From NCBI GenBank assembly GCA_902488835.1, contig CABTXQ010000029.1, forward strand, positions 1-15,419: a stretch of 15,419 nt of DNA, written 5' to 3'. Source of the DNA: an uncultured Ileibacterium sp. (GTDB lineage Bacteria > Bacillota > Clostridia > Peptostreptococcales > Anaerovoracaceae). Made by a program: the position numbers and the translations under genes. The notes beneath the pieces are model-generated. The model was not told the DNA's origin and made no database searches. It saw nothing but the letters and a program-made list of their open reading frames with translations. Below are positions 8,512-15,419 of this stretch, piece by piece (position 1 is the first letter of the stretch; each line of letters opens with the position of its first letter).

Positions 8512-9255
8512 TTAATCTAAGTAACGTTCAAATCCTTCGCTGTTTATTTTTTCTATCAAGCTTTCGTCACCATTATCTACAATATTACCGTTGACGATAA
8601 CATGAGCAGCATCAACATGAAGTGCGCTGAGTATCTTGGTGTTATGCGTTATTACTATAATCGCTCCATTAACCTTATTCCTATACTCTCGTATTCCCTT
8701 TGAAACTACCTGTACTGCATCAACATCAAGCCCTGAATCCGTCTCATCAAGTATTGCGAGCTTAGGCTGAAGCATAAGAAGCTGAAGAATTTCAGCCTTC
8801 TTTTTCTCTCCGCCTGAAAATCCCACATTGAGATCTCTATCAAGATAAGCCTCATCCATTCCAAGCACTTCCATCGGTTCTTTGAGAAGCTTCATTAGTT
8901 TGAATGGAGTCACTCTCTCTCCTGTCACAGCTTCCATCGTGCTTCTTATGAAATTCCTAAGTGTAACACCCGGAACTTCAATAGGGTTCTGAAAAGAGTA
9001 GAACAAACCCTTCTTAGCAATTTTGTCAGTACTTAGATCTGTAATATCTTCATTTTCAAAATAAATCTTACCGGAATTAATAGTAAATCTCGGGTCCCCC
9101 ATTATGGTAGTTGCCAATGTGGATTTACCAGAACCATTTGGTCCCATAAGAACATGAACCTCTCCTTTTCCGATACTAAGATTTACACCGTGGAGAATTT
9201 CCTTGTTCTCCACTCCGGCATGTAGCCCTTCAACTTTCAATAAATCACCTGTCAT
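8512..9255 (-). CDS. sufC: SufC, ABC-type ATPase of the Suf complex
   Basis: The 247-residue soluble ABC ATPase has Walker A GPNGSGKS (38-45), the Q-loop in FYSFQNPIEVPG, the signature FSGGEKKKAE (146-155), Walker B LAILDETDSGLD (166-177) and the switch histidine in THNTK (H204). The SufC-typical KKKAE after the signature and DETDSGLD distinguish it from transporter ATPases. SufC drives conformational change of SufB-SufD during cluster assembly. The ATG at 9255 has a GGAGG ribosome site 5 bases upstream. It is the first gene of the operon, with a predicted promoter and a large dyad about 40-115 bp upstream. Confidence 0.97.
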   Translation of the reverse strand: MTGDLLKVEGLHAGVENKEILHGVNLSIGKGEVHVLMGPNGSGKSTLATTIMGDPRFTINSGKIYFENEDITDLSTDKIAKKGLFYSFQNPIEVPGVTLRNFIRSTMEAVTGERVTPFKLMKLLKEPMEVLGMDEAYLDRDLNVGFSGGEKKKAEILQLLMLQPKLAILDETDSGLDVDAVQVVSKGIREYRNKVNGAIIVITHNTKILSALHVDAAHVIVNGNIVDNGDESLIEKINSEGFERYLD

Positions 9256-9297
9256 CTAATCCTCCATAATTTATATCAACATTAATAGTTATCTTTT

Positions 9298-9340
9298 AAA
9301 TAATCTTATTCCTAGTAACATGATAGGAATAAGATTATTT
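9298..9340 (-). promoter_or_regulatory. 17-bp perfect inverted repeat at the predicted suf transcription start
   Basis: Arms 9298-9314 and 9324-9340 are exact reverse complements (inner part AATCTTATTCCTA / TAGGAATAAGATT) around a 9-base loop. The dyad begins 2 bases after the -10 box, so it covers the predicted start point, and it ends 42 bp before the sufC ATG. No T tract follows directly on either strand, so it does not look like a terminator. It could be an operator for a repressor of the suf operon, or a stem at the very 5' end of the mRNA. Confidence 0.7.
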
Positions 9341-9342
9341 TG

Positions 9343-9371
9343 ATTATCGCATAGTTTTTTTTCAAAATCAA
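9343..9371 (-). promoter_or_regulatory. Predicted sigma-A promoter of the suf operon
   Basis: On the minus strand a -35 box TTGATT (9366-9371) and a -10 box GATAAT (9343-9348) are separated by 17 bases with an A-rich spacer. The predicted start falls near 9336, inside the 17-bp dyad, giving a leader of about 80 bases before sufC. Confidence 0.7.
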
Positions 9372-9418
9372 GTGTTTAAGTAATATAAATTGTATCCAAT
9401 CTAAATTCAAACAAAATA

Positions 9419-9449
9419 AAGGTAACTGATATAGTTCATCAGTTACCTT
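9419..9449 (-). terminator. Hairpin terminator after the frameshifted DUF4428-like gene
   Basis: A 12-bp perfect stem, AAGGTAACTGAT (9419-9430) with ATCAGTTACCTT (9438-9449), has a 7-base loop. On the minus strand it is followed by a T-rich run (TTATTTTGTTT). It lies about 80 bp after the stop at 9530 and would separate that gene from the suf promoter. Confidence 0.7.
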
Positions 9450-9460
9450 ATCCACATGTA
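9421..9460. repeat. Diverged direct copy of the tRNA-operon terminator region (other copy 10290-10329)
   Basis: Bases 9421-9460 align without gaps to 10290-10329 with 31 of 40 identical. The shared part covers the terminator hairpin and the flank up to the fMet tRNA CCA end (here CACATGTA, there TACATGGT). The two copies lie 869 bp apart in the same orientation and bracket the frameshifted gene. This suggests a past duplication, a lost tRNA gene, or an insertion next to the tRNA cluster. Confidence 0.6.
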
Positions 9461-9529
9461 TTAATTATTAAAGATTTACATAGGTTTAAAGTATGTACAA
9501 CTCTTTTTCTATTAAAAATGTATTGTATA

Positions 9530-10169
9530 TTACTTTTGGATCAGACTGCCTTCACTGACGTCTTCCGTCAGATTTAAAATAATCCATGCACTGGTTCCCG
9601 CTTCAACCTTATGCTTTCGTATATTGGATGCAAGCATTGTCTCAAATGTTGAACTGTTACTGCATTCAATAATATCAAGAATCGTCGTCGTGATATTCTT
9701 GCTGTTTGTAGTAACTGTGACCATATCATCTTTGCCAAATTCACCAGTTATGATCTGTGAGGTAGCAACGATCCTGTTCTTGTATGCTTTCGCTCTTTTC
9801 AGCCCCACTTCTGTTGCCTTCGGTGCAATGGAAAAGCACTTATCGTCTTTTGCAACATTAGCATAATCGGAACCTACATTCTCAATAATCTGTGCTTGAT
9901 CTTCTTTCATTGAGCGAATCATCTCTTCAATTTCAGCTACAGTCATAACCTTCAAAGGATCAATGGTTTTTAAAACATAATCTGCTCGATCAAAGCCTTT
10001 AGTGCCCCATCTTTGCTTCCAATATTCAGTGATATTGAATTGCCCACGGAGCATCTTCTCACAATCACTAAAAATTTCTCCATCATCGACGGCCAGACTG
10101 CTCAATAGCTTCAATTCATTGCCGCATATCAGACATATTTTTTTCTTTTTTACCGAATAATCCCATCAT
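9530..10169 (-). pseudogene. Frameshifted zinc-ribbon (DUF4428-like) protein with EF-Tu domain-II-like C terminus
   Basis: A start region with two ATGs (10169, 10166) and an AAGGAG ribosome site encodes MMGLFGKKEK, then hits TGA after 17 codons. A second frame open to 9530 continues ICLICGNELKLL. Removing one A from the A7 run (plus-strand T's at 10138-10144) joins them into a 212-residue protein starting with a zinc-ribbon-like CLIC...SDC pattern. The expected second CxxC pair reads FSDC, so one zinc ligand is also lost. The C-terminal ~85 residues (GEFGKDDMVTV, then VEAGTSAWIILN and SEGSLIQK) resemble the domain-II beta barrel of EF-Tu. The function is unknown. It has its own promoter and terminator and lies between the tRNA cluster and the suf operon. 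A decayed gene, a slippage-switched gene or a sequencing error are all possible. Confidence 0.65.
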
Positions 10170-10215
10170 CGTCTCCTTTCTTTTTTTGATTATGTTAATG
10201 TATTGACTTATTTTT

Positions 10216-10244
10216 ATTATACTATTTTTTTACACTTTTTTCAG
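10216..10244 (-). promoter_or_regulatory. Predicted promoter of the frameshifted DUF4428-like gene
   Basis: On the minus strand a -35-like CTGAAA (10239-10244) and a perfect -10 TATAAT (10216-10221) are separated by 17 bases. It lies about 50 bp before the ATG pair at 10169/10166 and just past the tRNA terminator. Confidence 0.65.
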
Positions 10245-10285
10245 GAAATCGTTTTATTAGGTATTTAAAAATTATCAAAAACACA

Positions 10286-10320
10286 ATACGGTAACTGATA
10301 AATTATATCAATTACCGTAT
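10286..10320 (-). terminator. Terminator of the tRNA operon
   Basis: The arms 10286-10300 and 10306-10320 pair over 15 positions with a 5-base loop. The single C/A mismatch on the plus strand becomes a G-U wobble in minus-strand RNA, supporting leftward use. T-rich sequence (TGTGTTTTTG) follows. It starts a few bases after the CCA end of the initiator tRNA. Confidence 0.8.
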
Positions 10321-10325
10321 CTACA

Positions 10326-10401
<76 letters not shown>

Positions 10402-10412
10402 ATATTAATATG

Positions 10413-10502
10413 TGGTGCCGGAAACCGGGGTCGAACCGGTACGAGAATTACTTCTCACGGGATTTTAAGTCCCGGGCGTCTGCCTATTCCGCCATTCCGG
10501 CA
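10413..10502 (-). tRNA. tRNA-Leu (TAA)
   Basis: This 90-base class II tRNA has a long variable arm (GTGAGAAGTAATTCTC region). The anticodon loop CTTAAAA gives TAA, the acceptor stem TGCCGGA pairs with TCCGGCA, and the CCA is encoded. It is the middle gene of the cluster. Confidence 0.96.
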
Positions 10503-10516
10503 TCTAAATAATTCAA

Positions 10517-10591
10517 TGGCTCCGAGGGTGGGGCTCGAACCCACAACCTATCGGTTAACAGCCGATTGCTCTGCCATTGAGCTACCTCGGA
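10517..10591 (-). tRNA. tRNA-Asn (GTT)
   Basis: This 75-base cloverleaf has acceptor TCCGAGG/CCTCGGA, the anticodon loop CTGTTAA giving GTT, a T-arm GGTTCGAGCC and an encoded CCA. It is the first gene after the cluster promoter. Confidence 0.96.
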
Positions 10592-10621
10592 ACATCGTAC
10601 CCCACTTTTCGCGACTTATTC

Positions 10622-10650
10622 ATTATACTTGCAAATAAAATATTTGTCAA
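10622..10650 (-). promoter_or_regulatory. Consensus promoter of the tRNA cluster
   Basis: Minus strand -35 TTGACA (10645-10650), 17-base spacer, -10 TATAAT (10622-10627): a perfect sigma-A consensus about 30 bp before tRNA-Asn, as expected for a stable-RNA promoter. It lies just after the TPR gene stop, with no terminator seen between. Confidence 0.9.
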
Positions 10651-10674
10651 CCAAAATATAAGTAAAAATCAGCA

Positions 10675-11727
10675 TCAATTGGTTTCTAATAATTCAGCAG
10701 CCCTGTTTTCTTGAATAATTTTTATCTTTTTACTGTATTTATCTGCTGATGAAATATCTCCTGTCGCATTATACAGTTCTATTAAATCTTTCATAACATC
10801 TGTATTACTGGGTGAATACCTGAGAGCCATTTTATAATTCTCTATTGCTGCTTCATAATTTGCAAGCGAAGATTCTGCCACCCCGAGATAGTACCAAAGT
10901 GGCCACCAGTTGTTATAAGAGCCTTCTTTATACTTGATAAGTTCGTTTCTACCGTATAAATAATTACCTCTAAGTATCTCATTTATTGCTTGCTCGATTT
11001 TCACAGGATCTTGTAGCTGCATCAGTCTTTCGCTTATCTCAGAAACCTGTTTAATCATATCTCGGTTTGATGAGCCCTTGGTTAAATTAATGAACTCCTC
11101 CCATGTGAGCTTGGCTTTCAAATAAAGTCCTAAGTTCGCATATCCGTAGCCCAGATAATAGAATCCCTGTTCAAAATCCGGATAAAGCATTGTAAGAAAC
11201 TCAAACATTTCAAGACTCTCAGCCTTGAACATTCCCGTGTACTCTTCAGACCTTCCTTCCATCTGATACGCATCAAGACATGCCCTTGCATAAAGGTATA
11301 ACGCATCTTTAGACTTTGGCTCTATCAGGAGTGCTGCTCTTTCATAGCAACATGCTTTATCAAAATCAGATTCTTCTCCACATTTTGATCCCTGTGAGAT
11401 AAGCACCTTATATGCGTTGTTGTCAAATACCTTGTTTAGAAATTTAATGTACTGCTCCTGATAAGGGAACCTTGGGTCCGCACCTATAATTATTCCCATA
11501 TTGAGAGCGATTTCGCGAGTATCAATCTCTTTTTTCCCAAAAGAATCCCCGATTGGAATGGGGACCCCTGTCATAAATTCTTCTGTATTTGTTCTTTTTA
11601 AATAATCAATTGACAGCTCATCAAAAATCATCTCACTGATTAATGGTGCAAGGAATTTTGAAACCCTGTCATTGTCCTGTATTTCTGAAATAATATTCGT
11701 CTTATCTTTATTAGCCAAATTTTCCAC
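10675..11727 (-). CDS. TPR-repeat protein of unknown function
   Basis: This 350-residue soluble protein lacks a signal peptide or membrane segment. Helical-pair repeats typical of TPR units run from about residue 115 to 335; the clearest is WYYLGVAESSLANYEAAIEN, ending in ALRYSPSN (278-308). Others lie near 124-150 and 186-216. The first 110 residues form a separate, unrecognised region with GVPIPIG. TPR domains usually hold protein partners. The start is GTG at 11727 with only a weak AAGAAA ribosome site, 15 bp after the degenerate radical-SAM gene, which suggests coupled translation and a joint role. A cysteine-rich patch (C116, C126, C127) is present. The partner and pathway are unknown. 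Confidence 0.75.
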   Translation of the reverse strand: MENLANKDKTNIISEIQDNDRVSKFLAPLISEMIFDELSIDYLKRTNTEEFMTGVPIPIGDSFGKKEIDTREIALNMGIIIGADPRFPYQEQYIKFLNKVFDNNAYKVLISQGSKCGEESDFDKACCYERAALLIEPKSKDALYLYARACLDAYQMEGRSEEYTGMFKAESLEMFEFLTMLYPDFEQGFYYLGYGYANLGLYLKAKLTWEEFINLTKGSSNRDMIKQVSEISERLMQLQDPVKIEQAINEILRGNYLYGRNELIKYKEGSYNNWWPLWYYLGVAESSLANYEAAIENYKMALRYSPSNTDVMKDLIELYNATGDISSADKYSKKIKIIQENRAAELLETN

Positions 11728-11742
11728 TTTCTTAAATAAAAT

Positions 11743-13254
11743 CTAAAACTCCAGACCTTCTTCAATGAGTCGATTTATCTCATCATCATCCATTACCTTA
11801 CTCATATCACTTCTCATAACTTGCTTTAAAACAGGAATCTGCATGGTATCTCCTGATGCATCATATGTATTTGTTGCATAAGCATAAATCAACCTGTAAT
11901 AGTCTTCCTTGCTATGCAAACTGTCCTGCAGCTTATTTGTAATCATAAATTCTATTATGCTTGTAAAAAGGTGATATGGTTTCATACGAAGGTCTGAACG
12001 AAGCTTCTTTATTGAATCTTCAAATCCTGTTTCAATTGCTCTTAAAAATTTAGAAAACATCTTTATTCTGATTACGTCAGAAGGCTTCATGTAATCGTTT
12101 TTTAATATTTCATATGGGGCTTTATTCATGTAAATGTATCCGTATTTTGAAGCATTTTCACGAATTAATGTGCCTCTTTTTATCTTCAATACCTCAACGT
12201 TAATCCTGTTCGCCCCAAGACCATATACCTTATCAAATGCCCTAGCGAAAAGCTTAGGTGTCTCGTACGGAAGTCCTGCCTTTAAGTTGACATTAATATT
12301 AACAATGTCTTCTCCGATTAGTTTGCTTATATTGTATAGAGATTGGTAGATGTTTGCCTTTCTTCCGACAGCATCAAGGACCTCCGGATTAGTACTCTCA
12401 ATATCAACATTAAATTCAAAAAGCCCCTTCCTTGCTGTTTTTAAAAGTTCACAGGACTCCTCATCTATGACATCTCCGTCGACATCAAAGAAGAACTTAA
12501 TATCTCCGTTGTCATTATTTATAATATATTCCCATACCTTGTACGCTTTCTGAGGATTATAGTTGAAGTATCTGTCTACGAAATGGACTTCTTTAGCTCC
12601 CCTTACGATAAAGTATTTAATCTCTCTACAAATCCTGTCAACGGGAAGGGACCTAAGCCTTACATCAGGCAATATCTGCCTATAAGAACACCTGTCAACA
12701 GCACCTCTCATAGACTCGTACCCAACTATATCTCCCTTTGAAACTTCAAGTTTCTCATATGGGAAAGGTATGTCCTCAAAGCGAATGGATGCTTCAAGAG
12801 GATTTACAATTATATTTCCATTCTCTCTATATGCAAGACCAGCTATTGATGCGAAATCGAAATCGTATTTCACAAGGCTCTTTACAAAATTGAAGAGTAC
12901 AAGCTCTCCTTCTCCCCTTATTATGAAGTCTATGGCAGGATTTTTATGCATATACTCATATGAATCAAAGGTTGTCTCCATGCCCCCGATTACTATAACA
13001 GATGTTGGCATAGCTTTCTTTACATTGTCTACTATGCTTCTTATTCTCTCATCGTTACCTGCGTTGACATGAAAATATATGACATTATATTTTTCCAATA
13101 CTATGTCTATATATATCTCATGATCAGTCTTCCCCTCATTGAATTTTTTAAATTCTACATCAATAGGTGCATCAGCAACAACTGTATACAAATATTTAAG
13201 TGCAAGGTCCGTCTTGATACATCCGTTATCAAGGGTAGTTAACAACAGTTTCAT
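11743..13254 (-). CDS. Degenerate B12-binding/radical-SAM (DUF4080-like) protein lacking Fe-S ligands
   Basis: This 503-residue protein follows the layout of B12-binding radical-SAM proteins with a DUF4080-type C terminus. It has a Rossmann-like N-terminal domain with VIVIGGMETT (86-95) and IRGEGE (112-117), a radical-SAM-like barrel, then GLPYETPKLFARAFDKVYGL (327-346) and KAPYEIL (378-384). The cluster motif, normally RGCxxxCxxC, reads RGAVDRCSYR (183-192). Only C189 remains; A185 and R192 replace the other two cysteines. The frame is open throughout, and neighbouring motifs such as HFVDRYFNYN are well kept, so this looks like a maintained pseudoenzyme rather than decay. The ATG at 13254 has AGGAG 5 bases upstream, overlapping the argS stop. 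It pairs with the TPR gene downstream. Its function is unknown. Confidence 0.8.
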   Translation of the reverse strand: MKLLLTTLDNGCIKTDLALKYLYTVVADAPIDVEFKKFNEGKTDHEIYIDIVLEKYNVIYFHVNAGNDERIRSIVDNVKKAMPTSVIVIGGMETTFDSYEYMHKNPAIDFIIRGEGELVLFNFVKSLVKYDFDFASIAGLAYRENGNIIVNPLEASIRFEDIPFPYEKLEVSKGDIVGYESMRGAVDRCSYRQILPDVRLRSLPVDRICREIKYFIVRGAKEVHFVDRYFNYNPQKAYKVWEYIINNDNGDIKFFFDVDGDVIDEESCELLKTARKGLFEFNVDIESTNPEVLDAVGRKANIYQSLYNISKLIGEDIVNINVNLKAGLPYETPKLFARAFDKVYGLGANRINVEVLKIKRGTLIRENASKYGYIYMNKAPYEILKNDYMKPSDVIRIKMFSKFLRAIETGFEDSIKKLRSDLRMKPYHLFTSIIEFMITNKLQDSLHSKEDYYRLIYAYATNTYDASGDTMQIPVLKQVMRSDMSKVMDDDEINRLIEEGLEF

Positions 13255-13262
13255 ATTATCTC

Positions 13263-14978
13263 CTACATTCTTTCAGGTGCCGAAATACCGATTAATTTGA
13301 GACAGCTGGATATGGCAATTCTCGAAGTTTCAACGAGTGCGAGCTTTGCACATCTTTCTTCAATGTCATCGACAAGTATGTGTTCATCGTGATAAAATTT
13401 ATTAAATGCTTGCGAAACATCTATGATGTGGCGCGTTAGAATCGACGGCTCATCTTTATGTGCTGCATTAATTATAACCTCAGGAATCCTATATATCAAC
13501 TTAATAAGCTGCTTTCCGGATTCTTGGCTTATATATTCATAATTTATGTCTCCACTCCTTACCTTTTTCATCTCTTCATCGGTTGCATTCCTGATTACGC
13601 TCGATGCTCTTGCATAGGTATATTGAACATATGGACCTGTCTCTCCATCAAAGTTTAAGACGTGTTCCCATGAAAAAACGTAGTCCTTAATCCTGTTATT
13701 TGAAAGCTCGTTAAAAACAACAGCTCCTATTCCAACTTGCTTTGCAATCTCATCAACATTTGAGACATCAGGATTTTTTTCATCTATTATCTCTCTCGTC
13801 TTAGCTATAGCCTGATTCAAAACGTCTTCAAGGAATACAACTCTTCCTTCCCTAGTAGACATAGCCCCATCTTCTAGCATTACAAGCCCGAACGGTACGT
13901 GAATGCAATCCTTTTCCCAATCATAACCCATGAGGTGAAGAACCATCTTCCACTGTTTGAAATGAAGGTTCTGTTGTGAAGCAACGACATATATGCACTT
14001 GTCAAAATCGTAGTGTTGCTTCCTATATATTGCAGCAGCAACATCCCTTGTTGCGTAAAGGCTAGATCCGTCAGATTTTTTTATCATGCATGCTCCAAGA
14101 CCATAATCTTCGAGATCGACTATCTTTGCTCCCTGTGATTCAATTAGGAGCCCCTTTGCTTCCAACTCAGAAACAACCTCAGGCATTTTATCAGTGTAAA
14201 AACTTTCCCCTGCATATGAATCAAATTTTATCCCGAGAAGATCATATACCCTTTCAAATTCTTCAAGGCTGTATTTTCTAAATGTTTCCCAGAGTGCTTT
14301 TTCCTCTTCACTTCCATTTTCAAGATTTGAAAACGCCTTCCTAGCCTCATCCTCAAGCGTTGGGTCGTTTGTAGCTTCCTCGTGAAATTTAGTATACCAT
14401 TTTAGAAGAGACTTGATAGGAGAAGCTATCAACTCTTCTTCGATACCCCATTTCCTATATGCAACTATGAGTTTACCGAACTGCGTTCCATAATCTCCAA
14501 GATGATTTATTCTTACTACCTTATATCCTATCTTCTCATAGAGTTTATATATTGAGTTACCTATAACCGTACTTCTTATGTGACCAATGTGAAAAGGTTT
14601 TGCAATATTCGGTGAGGAAAACTCAACTATTACTGTTTTACCCTCTCCTATATCAGCCTTTCCATAGTCCTCACCATTTTTGATTACAGAATCAATCGTC
14701 ATTTTTGCTATGGCTTTACCATCTATAAATATATTCACATAGGCATTTACCTGCTCTATTTTATCGATAAAATCAGTGCCTTCTAGTTCATTCTTTATTT
14801 CCTCAGCTATTAGTTTAGGTGATTTTCTAAGTGACTTAGCCAGCTTAAAGCAGGGAAATGCATAGTCTCCCAATTTTGAGTCAGGCGGTATCTCAATTGA
14901 CTTCTGAATATCCAAAGTCTCAAGGTCTTGATACATCCCTGATATCTTCTTTGCTATCTCCTCTTTAAAATTAATCAT
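13263..14978 (-). CDS. argS: Arginyl-tRNA synthetase
   Basis: This class I synthetase charges tRNA-Arg. The 571-residue product has the N-terminal Add-1 domain (about 1-110), the HIGH motif in SSPNIAKPFHIGH (H130-H133), the KMSKS-like MSTREGRV (373-380), the DALR anticodon-binding domain from about 454 with YVQYTYARASS, and the usual ending GISAPERM. The open frame extends to 15017, but those codons overlap the upstream gene. The ATG at 14978 begins MINFKEEIAKKI, a normal ArgS start, one base after the upstream TAA and 9 bases after GGAG. The degenerate radical-SAM gene follows after 8 bp. Confidence 0.97.
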   Translation of the reverse strand: MINFKEEIAKKISGMYQDLETLDIQKSIEIPPDSKLGDYAFPCFKLAKSLRKSPKLIAEEIKNELEGTDFIDKIEQVNAYVNIFIDGKAIAKMTIDSVIKNGEDYGKADIGEGKTVIVEFSSPNIAKPFHIGHIRSTVIGNSIYKLYEKIGYKVVRINHLGDYGTQFGKLIVAYRKWGIEEELIASPIKSLLKWYTKFHEEATNDPTLEDEARKAFSNLENGSEEEKALWETFRKYSLEEFERVYDLLGIKFDSYAGESFYTDKMPEVVSELEAKGLLIESQGAKIVDLEDYGLGACMIKKSDGSSLYATRDVAAAIYRKQHYDFDKCIYVVASQQNLHFKQWKMVLHLMGYDWEKDCIHVPFGLVMLEDGAMSTREGRVVFLEDVLNQAIAKTREIIDEKNPDVSNVDEIAKQVGIGAVVFNELSNNRIKDYVFSWEHVLNFDGETGPYVQYTYARASSVIRNATDEEMKKVRSGDINYEYISQESGKQLIKLIYRIPEVIINAAHKDEPSILTRHIIDVSQAFNKFYHDEHILVDDIEERCAKLALVETSRIAISSCLKLIGISAPERM

Positions 14979-14979
14979 T

Positions 14980-15419
14980 TTATTTTTCTCCATATTTTTT
15001 ATTCTCATATTTTTCAAGAAAATCCTGCTCTGTCATAACAGGTATCGTTTTACTGATTAATAAGTCTGCAAAAACTCCATTACCTATTATCATTTTTCCT
15101 TTAAAACTACCGTCATATATCCTTCCCACTCCACAAGATGGACTTTTTGACTTAAGTATTGCACCTTCAATAGGTTTACCAAGTCTTTTGGCTTCTTTTA
15201 CAGCTTCATTATATGATATTTCACTGCCATTTTTAAACTCTTTTGTCCAGTCTGCTCCGTATTTATTGATTACTCTAGGCTCTTGATCTTTCAGTTTTAC
15301 AATTTCAGATGGCTCTCTAGGTGTTGGAAGGCCTCCTGCGCACTCCGGGCAGACCGAAATATAACTGTTTTTCTTTGAAAAGTTTATAACTTCCTCTGAA
15401 CGATTGTTATCACCGTTAT
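14980..15419 (-). CDS. DUF523/TudS-family protein, 5' end outside the window
   Basis: The reading frame runs in from the right edge without a start and stops at TAA (14980-14982). The visible 146 codons include ISVCPECAGGLPTPREPSEI, a GAILKSKSPSCGVGRIYDGSF segment and GNGVFADLLIS, the core of DUF523 proteins. A characterised member, TudS, is a 2-thiouracil desulfurase with a [4Fe-4S] cluster held by three cysteines. Two likely ligands are visible, in VCPEC and SPSCG. The first, normally in an N-terminal CLLG motif, would be just off the edge. The family is about 150-160 residues, so only some 10-15 are missing. It ends one base before argS. The substrate of this member is not known. Confidence 0.88.
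   Translation of the reverse strand, partial: NGDNNRSEEVINFSKKNSYISVCPECAGGLPTPREPSEIVKLKDQEPRVINKYGADWTKEFKNGSEISYNEAVKEAKRLGKPIEGAILKSKSPSCGVGRIYDGSFKGKMIIGNGVFADLLISKTIPVMTEQDFLEKYENKKYGEK

Noticed and set aside
9298..9340. The 17-bp dyad as a terminator
   Set aside because: There is no T tract directly after it on either strand, and it sits over the predicted suf start site.
14979..15017. N-terminal extension of argS
   Set aside because: Those codons lie inside the end of the DUF523 gene in another frame. The ATG at 14978 gives the normal ArgS N terminus and has its own ribosome site.

Overview
The window is low-GC DNA. Every convincing gene reads leftward (minus strand). The lineage looks like an anaerobic member of the Bacillota (class Clostridia). 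The clues are the order sufC-sufB-sufD-sufS-sufU, a membrane-anchored RNase Y, strong AGGAGG-type ribosome sites with some GTG/TTG starts, and tRNA genes with encoded CCA ends. No species can be named from this alone.

In transcription order (right to left): (1) a DUF523/TudS-type protein cut by the right edge, argS, an intact but degenerate B12/radical-SAM-like protein that has lost two of its three iron-sulfur cysteines, and a TPR protein. These are tightly spaced and look like one transcript. (2) A tRNA cluster (Asn-GTT, Leu-TAA, initiator Met-CAT) behind a perfect TTGACA-17-TATAAT promoter and ending in a strong hairpin terminator. (3) A small gene for a zinc-ribbon (DUF4428-like) plus EF-Tu-domain-II-like protein. 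It has its own promoter and is frameshifted in an A7 tract. It lies between two diverged copies of the tRNA terminator. (4) The suf iron-sulfur assembly operon, sufCBDSU, which continues with only short gaps into a double-repeat DUF1538 membrane protein, a tandem-PII protein and a 61-residue protein of unknown function. A promoter with a 17-bp perfect dyad at the predicted transcription start precedes sufC. (5) rny (RNase Y) with its own promoter and a hairpin leader, followed by the first 63 codons of an IscS/NifS-type cysteine desulfurase cut by the left edge.

Functionally, SufS removes sulfur from cysteine, SufU relays it, and SufBCD builds the cluster. The co-transcribed DUF1538/PII pair looks like a cation-transport module with its own regulator, tied here to Fe-S assembly. 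A second cysteine desulfurase and a TudS-like protein at opposite ends add to the sulfur theme.

The most notable points are the pseudo-radical-SAM/TPR pair behind argS, the doubled DUF1538 plus doubled PII pair inside the suf operon, the dyad at the suf start site, and the frameshifted gene between duplicated tRNA terminators. No mobile element, CRISPR array or rRNA was seen.
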